DNA of 64,000 nucleotides from Promethearchaeota archaeon (GTDB lineage: Archaea; Asgardarchaeota; Lokiarchaeia; Sigynarchaeales; SOKP01), in contig JAGXOB010000004.1 in assembly GCA_019894735.1 (NCBI GenBank), positions 1-64,000 on the forward strand, given 5' to 3'. This document shows, in pieces, positions 43,405-51,569 of this stretch (positions within the stretch are counted from its first letter, which is position 1; the number at the start of each line of letters is the position of its first letter). The position numbers and the translations under genes were made by a program. The notes under the pieces are model-generated. The model saw only the letters and a list, made by a program, of their open reading frames with translations. It was not told where the DNA came from and searched no databases.

Positions 43405-44037
43405 ATGACTCATACATATTTAGGACCAGTATATCGCATCGAATCTGAATGTTTGGTTATTAGGTGTTATGATCCTAAAGACGCTCTTTTATTACAAAAA
43501 TCAGTTCAAGAAAGCGTTGAGCATCTTCGACCGTGGTTGCCGTGGGTAAAGACCGAACCTGAAGAATTGAAGGTTAAGATTGAACGCCTTAGGATGTTCC
43601 GAGGCAAATTTGATTTAAGTGAAAATTACATCTATGGCGTTTTCGATCCTAACGAGACTGAATTAGTAGGAGGAACCGGCCTTCATCCCAGAGTCGGATC
43701 AAACGCATTTGAAATCGGGTATTGGATAAATGTAAACCATGTTAATAAAGGTTATGCTACAGAAATCTCTGCTGCTCTCACTAAAGTAGCATTTGAAATA
43801 GAAAACGTAAATCGAGTAGAAATTCACATTGATCCAAACAATGTTAGGAGTGCGGCAATCCCAAAAAAACTAGGATATGTATTTGAAGCCACTTTACGAA
43901 ATAGGTGTGAAAATATTGAGGGTGAACCCGTAGATTCAATGATTTGGTCAATGATAAGAGAGGAATACTTAACATCTCCCGCTGCTAAAGTAAAAATAAT
44001 AGCTTACGATGCAACTGGTAATCGAATTATCTCATAA
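43405..44037 (+). CDS. GNAT-family acetyltransferase (RimJ/RimL type)
   Basis: This 210-residue protein has the RimJ/RimL-like GNAT core: LEPWLPW-like HLRPWLPWVKTEP, GGTGLHPRVGSNAFEIGYWI, then NKGYATEISAALTKVAF (acetyl-CoA loop) and IDPNNVRSAAIPKKLGY. It probably acetylates an N-terminal or small-molecule amine. The last 30 residues extend past the usual end. Divergent to the truncated ferredoxin. Confidence 0.85.
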   Translation: MTHTYLGPVYRIESECLVIRCYDPKDALLLQKSVQESVEHLRPWLPWVKTEPEELKVKIERLRMFRGKFDLSENYIYGVFDPNETELVGGTGLHPRVGSNAFEIGYWINVNHVNKGYATEISAALTKVAFEIENVNRVEIHIDPNNVRSAAIPKKLGYVFEATLRNRCENIEGEPVDSMIWSMIREEYLTSPAAKVKIIAYDATGNRIIS

Positions 44038-44071
44038 TTTGAAAAAATCCAGGTAAGGATTTATCTTCAAC

Positions 44072-44812
44072 TTATTTTCCTAACAGTGTTTTCATACTCT
44101 TCAGTATTATTTCAATTTCGCTATCGAAAGCTTGAACCCTATCAAAATTGAATCTATTTACTTCAAGTAATTGTGACACAGCAAATTCGGGAGTTTTATT
44201 GATTTTTTTAGCTAACTTAATCGCTTCCTCGAGTGTTTCATCTGGTTCAACAAGTTTATTTATTATGTTCAGTCGGTAGGCTTCCTCAGCACTCAGGAAA
44301 TTTTCCTTTGAACCAGTATTCAAAGTAAGTTCAAGAGCTTTACCTCTACCTACAAGACCCATATAGGGGAAAAATAAAGGACAAGCTCCAAATCTGATTT
44401 CGGGATGGCCAAATAAGGTTCCCTTAGAAGCAACTCTAAGATGACAAATTACGGCAAGATCAAATGCTCCTGCAAGAGCAAATCCGTTTATAGCAGCAAT
44501 GAGCAGTTTTGGGAAATTAAATAATGTTTTATGGAAGAGGTGATTAGACTCCACAAACTCTTCATAATCGCCCTCACCTTGGACAACTTTTTGGACCTCA
44601 TCCCTATCAAATCCTGCGGAGAAAAAATCTTTCCCACCGTAAAAAATGACTGCTCTGACTTTTTTATCTACTTTTAGGGCGTTTAAAGCATGGGTAATTT
44701 CAGAACGCATTTCAGAGCTAAGAGCATTTTTTTTATCAGGGCGATTAAAATTAAGGATGCAAAACCCACGTTTAAAATCAAGCTTTATGTATTTATAATT
44801 ATTAGATTCCAT
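44072..44812 (-). CDS. Enoyl-CoA hydratase/isomerase family protein
   Basis: This 246-residue crotonase-fold protein has NFNRPDKKNALSSEM, the oxyanion-hole block FFSAGFDRDEV, and INGFALAGAFDLAVICHLRVAS followed by FGHPEIRFGACP. The second catalytic glutamate (PEIRFG) is kept. The first is replaced by Asp (AFDLAV in place of CELAL), so it could act as an isomerase or on a different acyl-CoA. It is followed upstream by a CinA-like gene on the same strand, 30 bases apart. Confidence 0.82.
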   Translation of the reverse strand: MESNNYKYIKLDFKRGFCILNFNRPDKKNALSSEMRSEITHALNALKVDKKVRAVIFYGGKDFFSAGFDRDEVQKVVQGEGDYEEFVESNHLFHKTLFNFPKLLIAAINGFALAGAFDLAVICHLRVASKGTLFGHPEIRFGACPLFFPYMGLVGRGKALELTLNTGSKENFLSAEEAYRLNIINKLVEPDETLEEAIKLAKKINKTPEFAVSQLLEVNRFNFDRVQAFDSEIEIILKSMKTLLGK

Positions 44813-44842
44813 AAATGCATTAATCTAGAATCATTAATAATG

Positions 44843-45637
44843 CTATTCTCTCTCTCTTATCTTACCATTTAATCTTAAAATTATCACTCTAATTTCACCT
44901 AGAGCTCTTTCCGCTAATTCATCTCCGTTTTCGATGTTAAAGCCAGTTATCGATATTTCGACTTCTAGCGAAAGTCCAATTCTAGGATGAGTTTTAATCC
45001 ATAATTGCGGATATTTCTCTTCGAGTTTAGTAGTATAAGGAGCTATTTGTGATTCCCCAATACCCATAAAAAACAGACCTTTCTCAACGAAGTTACCTCT
45101 CTTCTCTTTTAAAATTGGTTTAACAGTACTAAGAAAAATCGCTTTCATTTCTGAGGGAACCCCCGGTAATATGAAAATTGAAGTTTCTCCTTCCGTTAAT
45201 TTTACTCCTGGGGCAGTCCCTCTAATATTTGGTAGTGGTATCGAACCTTGAGGAAGATAACTCATTTTCTCTCTTTCTTTGGTCATGCCTTCAAGTTTTA
45301 GAATTCCTCTTTTGTAAGCGTGTTCGTAAGCTTTCTTTATAGAATTATACGCGTGTTGGTTTAATTCTAGTTTACGATTTAAACCCTTTGCCATACCCGT
45401 TAAAGTCATGTCATCAAATGTGGGACCAAGCCCTCCTGTAGTAATTAGCATGTTTGGTTTACGTTCTAGAATTGTTCGTAAAGTTCTGGAAATAACCTCT
45501 ATATCATCCTCTATAGTTGTAATCCTTTTCAATTTGTGCCCGTATTTGGCTAATCTTTTACCTATCCAATTTGAATTGGTATCAAGAGTTTTTCCGATGA
45601 GGATTTCGTTTCCGATTACTAGGATTTCAACTTCCAT
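44843..45637 (-). CDS. CinA-like protein, MoCF-biosynthesis fold
   Basis: This 264-residue protein has the molybdopterin-binding (MoaB/MogA-like) fold of the CinA N-terminal domain: VEILVIGNEILIGKTLDTNSNWI, RKPNMLITTGGLGPTFDDMT, GTAPGVKL and FILPGVPSEMKAIF. CinA-type proteins hydrolyse ADP-ribose or process nicotinamide mononucleotide. The deamidase domain is missing here, as in most archaeal forms. The role is inferred from the family only. Confidence 0.82.
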   Translation of the reverse strand: MEVEILVIGNEILIGKTLDTNSNWIGKRLAKYGHKLKRITTIEDDIEVISRTLRTILERKPNMLITTGGLGPTFDDMTLTGMAKGLNRKLELNQHAYNSIKKAYEHAYKRGILKLEGMTKEREKMSYLPQGSIPLPNIRGTAPGVKLTEGETSIFILPGVPSEMKAIFLSTVKPILKEKRGNFVEKGLFFMGIGESQIAPYTTKLEEKYPQLWIKTHPRIGLSLEVEISITGFNIENGDELAERALGEIRVIILRLNGKIRERE

Positions 45638-45752
45638 TTTTTCAACGAGTAGATACAGTTAGTGTTTATTCTTGAGTTCAAAGATAATTTAAATTATTCT
45701 TAATATCTTAATATAATCCGTAATTTTAATAAAAAGTTATGATAACAAGATT

Positions 45753-46310
45753 ATGACAATAGAAATAGACGATAGTGGAACTGGAGACTTAGTTGGAGAC
45801 GCATTTATTGGGTTTTATCGAAAGGATATGAACAAGATAATCTTTAAACCTCTTTCTGTAGAATTTTTTAAAGGGGATAACTGGAAGAAGAAAATGCCTC
45901 TAAAAAAAACCGTTGATCTCGTTAAAGAAGGTTTAGAAGAGCTAAAATTCGATAAAAAGAAAGAAAAAGTGCTACTTTGTAGAGGAAATATCTTTGATGA
46001 TGTAAGAGCTTACTTTATTGAAGAAGGCATTCTATACGAAGACGCAATCATTGAGGGAAAGCTTCAAGATGCCGTAGAAATGAGACTAGTTAATCACTTA
46101 AGAAACGATTTAGGTATTAGGTCAAAAAGTTTAACTATTAAGAGCGGTGCAAAACGTTATTTTGTTCTATTCAATTGGGTTTCTTACGATTTCTATAACA
46201 GAGAGAAGTACGTTAAATCTGGGTTTAAAAAATGGAACATTGTTTGGCGAGAAAGAGCTATTGAGAAGTACGAAGAAAATAAATCTACTAAGAATAGAAG
46301 TACCTACTGA
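45753..46310 (+). CDS. Conserved archaeal protein with RNase H-like N-terminus
   Basis: This 185-residue protein begins IEIDDSGTGDLVGDAFIGF, a pattern close to the GIDEAGRGxxxGP start of RNase HII. It is followed by a helix and a second acidic strand region (VRAYFIEEGILYED). The later acidic residues needed for RNase H catalysis are not clearly aligned, so activity is uncertain. The C-terminus is basic. It is a single gene, with its ATG soon after an AT-rich promoter-like region. Confidence 0.45.
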   Translation: MTIEIDDSGTGDLVGDAFIGFYRKDMNKIIFKPLSVEFFKGDNWKKKMPLKKTVDLVKEGLEELKFDKKKEKVLLCRGNIFDDVRAYFIEEGILYEDAIIEGKLQDAVEMRLVNHLRNDLGIRSKSLTIKSGAKRYFVLFNWVSYDFYNREKYVKSGFKKWNIVWRERAIEKYEENKSTKNRSTY

Positions 46311-46432
46311 TTTTTTGATTTATACAAATGAATTTAATAATTATTGATCACAAATATAGATGAAGTTTAGGATATCGTTTACGAGATATTATACAAATAT
46401 TGAATATTTATATAATATGTGGAATCAGAGGG

Positions 46433-46493
46433 AATTCTCGAAAGAGAATTAAATACAAAAGTATTTTGAAATATTAAGGAGATAAATCCTTAA
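46433..46493 (+). promoter_or_regulatory. Three tandem hairpins in the leader of the PIG-L gene
   Basis: Perfect stems follow each other: AATTCTC/GAGAATT with a GAAA loop (46433-46450), AAATAC/GTATTT with an AAAA loop (46451-46466), and TTAAGGA/TCCTTAA with a GATAAA loop (46474-46493). A TATA-like stretch at 46406-46417 would start transcription near the first stem. The third hairpin buries an AAGGAG Shine-Dalgarno-like sequence. It may be a regulated leader, although the AT-richness makes some pairing likely by chance. Confidence 0.4.
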
Positions 46494-46506
46494 GAAAAGA
46501 AGGAAG

Positions 46507-46545
46507 ATGCTTATTTTGATATTATTATTATATTATCTTGAGTAG
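46507..46545 (+). CDS. Possible leader mini-ORF (12 codons)
   Basis: ATG at 46507 follows GAAGGAAG, a reasonable ribosome-binding site. The frame encodes MLILILLLLYYLE and stops at TAG 46543, five bases before the PIG-L start. Seven of its residues are Leu or Ile. It lies just after the three hairpins. It may be chance in AT-rich DNA, but the placement is that of a leader peptide. Confidence 0.25.
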   Translation: MLILILLLYYLE

Positions 46546-46549
46546 AATT

Positions 46550-47233
46550 ATGAAGATTGTAATTTTCGTACCTCATCCTGACGATGAAATTTATGGCGCC
46601 GGAGGATCTATACTGAAATGGATGGAAGAAGGCCATAATGTCCATATAGTGTATGTAACAGACAACCGCGCTTTAATAACATGGGGAAAAAAACACGATC
46701 AAATAATAGAAGAAGAAGCAAAGGATTATCTTAATTTAAGTGAAGAAGAAATCGGTAAAATCGGATTAAAAGAAGCTAAAATTGTAGCAAAAGCTTTTGG
46801 TTTTCCGAACAATAAGGTTCACTTATTTGAGTTTCATGATCAAGACGCCATGAATCAAATAGAGAAAGGGATAGATTTATCTAAAAAACTTATCATAGAT
46901 GCTGATAGAATAGTATTACCCAGTAATAACAATAATCATCCGGATCACCAAGCAACCCATACGATTGCGAAAAATGCTGCGATAGAATTAAATCTCTTAA
47001 ATACGGAATTTTATGTGTATGCAATTTATAATTTAATGAAAGCCCCCATGGAAAAGCAAGTAAAAGTAAGAATCGCTGATTATCGATTTAAAATTTATGA
47101 AATTATGAAACTATATAAAACTCAACTATTGTTTAAAGATACGAGACTTGGTTGGCAAACTCTTACAAGAAAACGAGCTGAAAGGTTTGGTGTCTATTCC
47201 TTAAAGGATGCTGGAAATTTTTATAATTTCTAG
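46550..47233 (+). CDS. PIG-L/LmbE-family deacetylase
   Basis: This 227-residue zinc deacetylase has the N-terminal metal motif FVPHPDDEIYGAGG (His-Pro-Asp-Asp-Glu) and the second ligand in NNHPDHQATH. The family removes acetyl groups from N-acetylglucosamine-containing lipids, mycothiol precursors or similar glycosides. The substrate here is unknown. ATG 46550 is preferred. TTG 46538 would add four residues. A structured leader with a possible mini-ORF lies directly upstream. Confidence 0.87.
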   Translation: MKIVIFVPHPDDEIYGAGGSILKWMEEGHNVHIVYVTDNRALITWGKKHDQIIEEEAKDYLNLSEEEIGKIGLKEAKIVAKAFGFPNNKVHLFEFHDQDAMNQIEKGIDLSKKLIIDADRIVLPSNNNNHPDHQATHTIAKNAAIELNLLNTEFYVYAIYNLMKAPMEKQVKVRIADYRFKIYEIMKLYKTQLLFKDTRLGWQTLTRKRAERFGVYSLKDAGNFYNF

Positions 47234-47249
47234 TAGGAAGAAACAAGCT

Positions 47250-47954
47250 TTATTTTACGTTAGTACTGCAGGTGGGACATACTGCAGAATTAGCTGGGAT
47301 TTCACTGCCACACGCAAAACAAATAATTTTAGTTTTATCTATAGGTAAATCTGGCTCAGTTTGACTCTGAGCTTTCACTTCTTTATCGTTATGTGTAAAT
47401 ACGCTCATATCATGATCTTGACTGAGTATTTTCTTAATATAATCTTGATCGTGAGGGGTTACAATTTTAAAATCTTCTGAGGTTTCAATTTCTTTAAACC
47501 CTATAGGTAAATTTTTAATTTCACTATTCTCAATAATTTTTGCTTTATTTATGTCGTCTGGTGTTCCACTATCATCTAAAAATGTCGGTCTTTCAGATGT
47601 TTCAGAGTGTTTAAATTCAATTTCATCTTCAACTATCTCTTTATTCGTTTCTATTTCAGATGATTTTAATGAGGGGATAATCTCCTTTCTTGAAATATGT
47701 TCTCTCTCTTTGTGACCATATAATTTTGATTTAAGATCCTTAATGTGGTTAATTATTTGTTTGGTTTTTTCAATAAGCATTGATTTATAGTACACTTCTA
47801 TATTTGGGGTTTTAGAAGCATTTAACGCCATTTCAGAGATATCTAACCATAGATCAATAGCTTCTTGAAATCTCTTATGTTTTTCTAACCCATTTGCCTT
47901 AGCAACTTTGTAGCTAAGTTCTTGGTTGAATTTTGCGATATCCATTATTACCAA
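47250..47954 (-). CDS. MIT-like helical domain protein with C-terminal zinc ribbon
   Basis: This 234-residue protein has an N-terminal three-helix domain, residues 1-75 (KHKRFQEAIDLWLDISEMAL), that resembles an MIT or TPR unit. An acidic linker of about 125 residues leads to a zinc ribbon (CFACGSEIPANSAVCPTC). MIT domains bind ESCRT-III tails, and Asgard archaea have ESCRT, but this assignment is by pattern only. The same kind of zinc ribbon occurs in the small genes at 50414 and 50647. Confidence 0.5.
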   Translation of the reverse strand: MVIMDIAKFNQELSYKVAKANGLEKHKRFQEAIDLWLDISEMALNASKTPNIEVYYKSMLIEKTKQIINHIKDLKSKLYGHKEREHISRKEIIPSLKSSEIETNKEIVEDEIEFKHSETSERPTFLDDSGTPDDINKAKIIENSEIKNLPIGFKEIETSEDFKIVTPHDQDYIKKILSQDHDMSVFTHNDKEVKAQSQTEPDLPIDKTKIICFACGSEIPANSAVCPTCSTNVK

Positions 47955-48090
47955 AATGCAATTTTAATTTGTTCTCAAAATTATCAAGTTAATTCAACTA
48001 TTTATAATTGCTAATATAAGGATATGTATAAAAATTAATAATTGGAATTTTTATTACTATATTAAAGAAAATACTATTCACCTATATTTT

Positions 48091-49980
48091 ATGTCGTTAA
48101 GACCTTTCTCTACTACTGAATTAACTAATTTAAAAGAAGCTATTGAACGAAACGGGTTTAATTTAAAGGGAACTATCGAAAATTATTTTAGATACAGCGT
48201 TAAAAAAGACAAATTGATCCTTTTTACGATAAAATTTCCAGTTTCCTTACCTTTAAGGTTAAATTTTCCATTTGAGGTAGTGAGTTTTCGTATTTCTCTT
48301 GCTTTTAAATTATGGGATTTAAATCAAAATACGAATAAGGTCATTATTTTTATTTTGAAAATGTTGCGAGATCTGGCTCTTCAGATCTCCCTAGAACATA
48401 ATTTTCCTATAAAAGGTAAGGAGACTCAATTACTTGATCTATTAAATCAGCTTATGCCTGAAACCATCACTGATGAAAATGACAGTAGATGGTTAAATCG
48501 TGTCCGAATATCGTTAATGAATAAACGGGGAGCCTTTGAAGAATTTGATAGTTTATATACAAATGTAATTGTAAATGCTCTTGAGAATACTAGGCTAAAA
48601 CCTACCTTTAAACTACCTTGGGAATTGAAAGATGGTGTACCTAAACTTAGAACTTCAGAAACATTGTTTTTCTCTAATGACGAAGAGTTTGACGAATTTT
48701 TTATAATGGAAAAAGGATTTTTCACATTTTTCAAAGATTTAGAATATAATAAATTTTATATTAGGTCTTCATTTGATTCCTATACCCCGTATATTCTGTA
48801 TTCATTGTTTAAAGAGTCTGATTTTAAATTCGAAACTTATGTTGAGAATTGGATTAAATTCTCTAGAATGATGATAAATTCTCTTCTAGAAATAATCAGA
48901 CTAGCAGATATTAACCAACATGATTATATTAATTTTAATCCTAAAAATGAATTAGATTCAGAGGACTTTGAATTTGAGAGTAATAACTTTCCTTTTTCTG
49001 CTCTACATTATGAAAGCTTATTGTCAAAAGGAGATTTATACCATATCCACAACGATTTGTTTAATACACCCCCTTCCAATTTCGAAGTAATAAAGTCCAT
49101 TAATTCTTATATCGATGCAGAACAACTAATAAAAAATTATCGGTTTGACCAGGCTACTCAACTTTTAAACGATTCTTTAAAAATTTTCAATAAAAATCGC
49201 CAGAAAAAAGTTGTAGTCTCAATTCTTTTAAAACTAAGAGAAATCGCTTATTTACTAAATCAGGATGATGCAGAGTTCAATTATTTGCAAACTGCATTAG
49301 GAGTCGCCAAATCTGGAGAAGTACCAATAGAATACATTATAAAAATCCACTATTATTTAGGAGAACGGTATTTTAAGCGTGAAACATACGATAAAGCTTT
49401 ATCCCATTTTAATATCATTGTTAATTTTTTAGAAAATGAAGAACCATCGCTTAATAAAGATGAATTTCTTGGGATGGCTTACTTGTATTTAGGTTTAATT
49501 AATGGAAAGCAGAATAAATTAGCTGACGCGAAAATGAATTTCAAAAATGCTTTTCAACTAGGAAATACATCTACTAAAGTTAAGTTGAGTTACCATCTAA
49601 TGCGAGCTAAAAATTATAAATTAAAAGGTAATTTATCTCAAGCTCACAAACTTCTGAGAACAGGCATCGATACAGTTGGTATAAATTTTGACGAAAAGGA
49701 ATTCAATCCAATTCTTTATGATTTAGTTTTAGAATTAGCGGAGTTCTATATACATCATAGAGTTGATTCAAAGAAAGCCTTGTACTTAATGAAGAGTATT
49801 GAAAAACGACTTTCTCTTGGTTTAAAGAAAATTCACGGTATAAGGAGAGCAATTCGATGGAATTTATTAATGTGTGATTACTACGATTTATTAGCTCGCG
49901 ATAGCGATAATTCAACTCATTATTATCAACAAAGCCAAATATTAATTAACCAATTAAAAAAGATTGGAGTAATAGCTTAA
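48091..49980 (+). CDS. TPR-repeat protein, unknown function
   Basis: In this 629-residue protein, residues 1-330 are a mixed region with no clear family. From about 345 to the end there are at least five TPR-like hairpins, for example ERYFKRETYDKALSHFNIIVNF and AYLYLGLINGKQNKLADAKMNF. Such repeats bind partner proteins. The gene converges on the eS30 gene. Confidence 0.6.
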   Translation: MSLRPFSTTELTNLKEAIERNGFNLKGTIENYFRYSVKKDKLILFTIKFPVSLPLRLNFPFEVVSFRISLAFKLWDLNQNTNKVIIFILKMLRDLALQISLEHNFPIKGKETQLLDLLNQLMPETITDENDSRWLNRVRISLMNKRGAFEEFDSLYTNVIVNALENTRLKPTFKLPWELKDGVPKLRTSETLFFSNDEEFDEFFIMEKGFFTFFKDLEYNKFYIRSSFDSYTPYILYSLFKESDFKFETYVENWIKFSRMMINSLLEIIRLADINQHDYINFNPKNELDSEDFEFESNNFPFSALHYESLLSKGDLYHIHNDLFNTPPSNFEVIKSINSYIDAEQLIKNYRFDQATQLLNDSLKIFNKNRQKKVVVSILLKLREIAYLLNQDDAEFNYLQTALGVAKSGEVPIEYIIKIHYYLGERYFKRETYDKALSHFNIIVNFLENEEPSLNKDEFLGMAYLYLGLINGKQNKLADAKMNFKNAFQLGNTSTKVKLSYHLMRAKNYKLKGNLSQAHKLLRTGIDTVGINFDEKEFNPILYDLVLELAEFYIHHRVDSKKALYLMKSIEKRLSLGLKKIHGIRRAIRWNLLMCDYYDLLARDSDNSTHYYQQSQILINQLKKIGVIA

Positions 49981-49996
49981 TACATTTTAAAAGAAA

Positions 49997-50200
49997 TTAG
50001 CGTTTATAACTTGCTCGTTTTGCTCCAAGAGAATCTTTTTGTCCCCCGTATCTACCTTTTTCAACTCTTTGTACATAAAGTTCGCGAAATCTCATTCTGG
50101 GAGGCTTTTTCTTCTTTGAGTTTACTCCCGTTCTTCGAATTTTAGGAGTTTGTTGTTTTACTTTTCCGGCTTTAGTTAAACTTCCATGAGAACCTGGCAT
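49997..50200 (-). CDS. rps30e: Ribosomal protein eS30
   Basis: This 67-residue basic protein starts MPGSHGSLTKAGKVKQQTPK, the near-universal opening of eS30, and continues with a lysine/arginine-rich body. eS30 is a small-subunit protein shared by eukaryotes and some archaea, often fused to ubiquitin-like domains in animals but free here. It stands alone with an AAAGGAG ribosome-binding site before its ATG. Confidence 0.92.
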   Translation of the reverse strand: MPGSHGSLTKAGKVKQQTPKIRRTGVNSKKKKPPRMRFRELYVQRVEKGRYGGQKDSLGAKRASYKR

Positions 50201-50413
50201 ATATTATATATCTCCTTTTAACTGTGATTTTAAATAGTAAACTTTAATTATTTATAGATTATAATATCTAAAAATCAAAATAAACTCTTAAATTTTGTCA
50301 TTATCAAGAAAAAAACTATGTTTGAAGAAAAAATTGGACTCCATTATTTTTATAGATTTAGCTTTCATTCTATTCTATAGAAATGTAAGTAATTATTCAA
50401 ATTTGATCTTATT

Positions 50414-50593
50414 ATGTCTGAAAAAAAATTCACAGAGGAAACCCATGATAACGCGAAAGTAATTGAGAAAAAAATCCAATACGGGGAAAACGAATATGTA
50501 TGCTTCGCTTGTGGTGAAAGAATCAAAATTGATACTAATGTATGCCCTTATTGTAATACAGTCCTAAAGAAAAATGAGACAATATTAAAGTAA
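50414..50593 (+). CDS. Short zinc-ribbon protein (59 residues)
   Basis: This small gene reads MSEKKFTEETHDNAKVIEKK, then a zinc ribbon with CFACGERI and CPYCNTVL, and ends in LKKNETILK. The ribbon matches the C-terminal ribbon of the MIT-like protein at 47250 (CFACGSEI...CPTC). Codon usage is like the neighbours. Function unknown. It may be a free adaptor ribbon. Confidence 0.6.
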   Translation: MSEKKFTEETHDNAKVIEKKIQYGENEYVCFACGERIKIDTNVCPYCNTVLKKNETILK

Positions 50594-50646
50594 TAAAATC
50601 TTACTAACAATAAAAACTAATTAAAGCAAAATCATAACGTTATCAA

Positions 50647-51138
50647 ATGAGTATCAGAGATTACAATCGCAAGAGTTTTTCAGTAATATCGGGATTTTTT
50701 GTGTTTTTAACTCTTTTATTTTTCACTATTGGGCTTCTTCTGGAAATTGGCTTCATAATGATGATAATTTTCCCTCTACTTGTTTTTGTTTTAATTGGTT
50801 TCTTAATATATCGCTATACTGGAGAATCCAAAAAGTATTGTCCCCGTTGCAATGTCCCAATTAGTATTTATACGGAGTATTGTCGTAATTGCGGCCTGAA
50901 ACTAATAAATAAATGTCCAAATTGCAATATCTACTCGAACGGAAAACTTAATTATTGCGATAATTGTGGGTATGAGTTTCCGGAATATGAAGGTGATAAA
51001 TTGCCGTTTGAGTATAAAGTTTATGAAATTGGAGAACAGGCGCCAGAAAAACCAAATTTTTGTCCTACTTGCGGATCTTCATTGAAGAACGCTGAAAATC
51101 TTAGATTTTGTGAATTTTGTGGCTCGAAAATTGTCTAA
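50647..51138 (+). CDS. Membrane protein with tandem zinc ribbons
   Basis: This 163-residue protein has two adjacent hydrophobic segments (residues 14-33 and 35-56, FFVFLTLLFFTIGLLLEIG and IMMIIFPLLVFVLIGFLI). A cytoplasmic part follows with three cysteine-pair ribbons: CPRCNVPI...CRNCGLKL, CPNCNIYS...CDNCGYEF and CPTCGSSL...CEFCGSKI. Double zinc ribbons of this type often serve as protein-protein or nucleic-acid adaptors. The function is unknown. It sits 54 bases after the small zinc-ribbon gene. Confidence 0.65.
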   Translation: MSIRDYNRKSFSVISGFFVFLTLLFFTIGLLLEIGFIMMIIFPLLVFVLIGFLIYRYTGESKKYCPRCNVPISIYTEYCRNCGLKLINKCPNCNIYSNGKLNYCDNCGYEFPEYEGDKLPFEYKVYEIGEQAPEKPNFCPTCGSSLKNAENLRFCEFCGSKIV

Positions 51139-51281
51139 TATCTAAAGTTCAAAAAATTTTTTAATCCTAAATTATTTAGACATTTCATAAAACTGAAATA
51201 AAATGAGCAATTAGAAAATTTAATAGTTTGTTGATATTTAAAATAAACTAGTTTACGCCACGACTTTTTAATTCATAACAT

Positions 51282-51385
51282 GGGGGCGTGGCGAAGCTCG
51301 GTATAACTTTGCCCATTCGGTTCAAAGTGCTGATCGCGGCAGGCTCCAGACTTGTTGGTCACCGGTTCAAATCCGGTCGCTCCCA
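51282..51385 (+). tRNA. tRNA-Trp (CCA) with an insertion, probably an intron, in the D-arm
   Basis: Acceptor GGGGGCG (51282-51288) pairs with CGCTCCC (51378-51384), with A as discriminator. T-arm is ACCGG-TTCAAAT-CCGGT (51361-51377). Anticodon stem GCAGG/CTTGT flanks loop CTCCAGA, with anticodon CCA at 51346-51348. The D-stem GCGA (51291-51294) pairs with TCGC (51334-51337), leaving a 39-base D-loop, about 30 too many. The extra part holds its own stem (ACTTTG/CAAAGT). An alternative D-stem (GCGAAG/CTTTGC) would place the insert just after the D-arm. I cannot fix the splice sites. CCA is not encoded. Confidence 0.85.
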
Positions 51386-51465
51386 CTTTTTTTCAATTCG
51401 TAACTACATTTTTAAAAATTTCTTCTTAAGTAAGCAAAAGATATCCTCTAAGTGATATGATTGTA

Positions 51466-51485
51466 CGTGAAAGACTTGTTTCACG
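51466..51485. repeat. Perfect inverted repeat between the tRNA and longin-like gene
   Basis: CGTGAAA (51466-51472) and TTTCACG (51479-51485) form a 7-bp stem with a 6-base loop. It is richer in GC than the surroundings. It could be an operator, a terminator or an RNA hairpin. There is no supporting context. Confidence 0.35.
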
Positions 51486-51569
51486 ATCAAAAATGTCGGA
51501 ATTTCTCTCTTTTTTCCTAAAAATCAGCACACCCTCTTTAATTTATAGTTAATAAGTTTATTTAGATTT

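Noticed and set aside
46372..46407. Additional AT-only inverted repeats (ATATC/GATAT and AATATT/AATATT) before the three hairpins
   Set aside because: They are made of A and T with one or no G-C pair, and are expected by chance at this composition.
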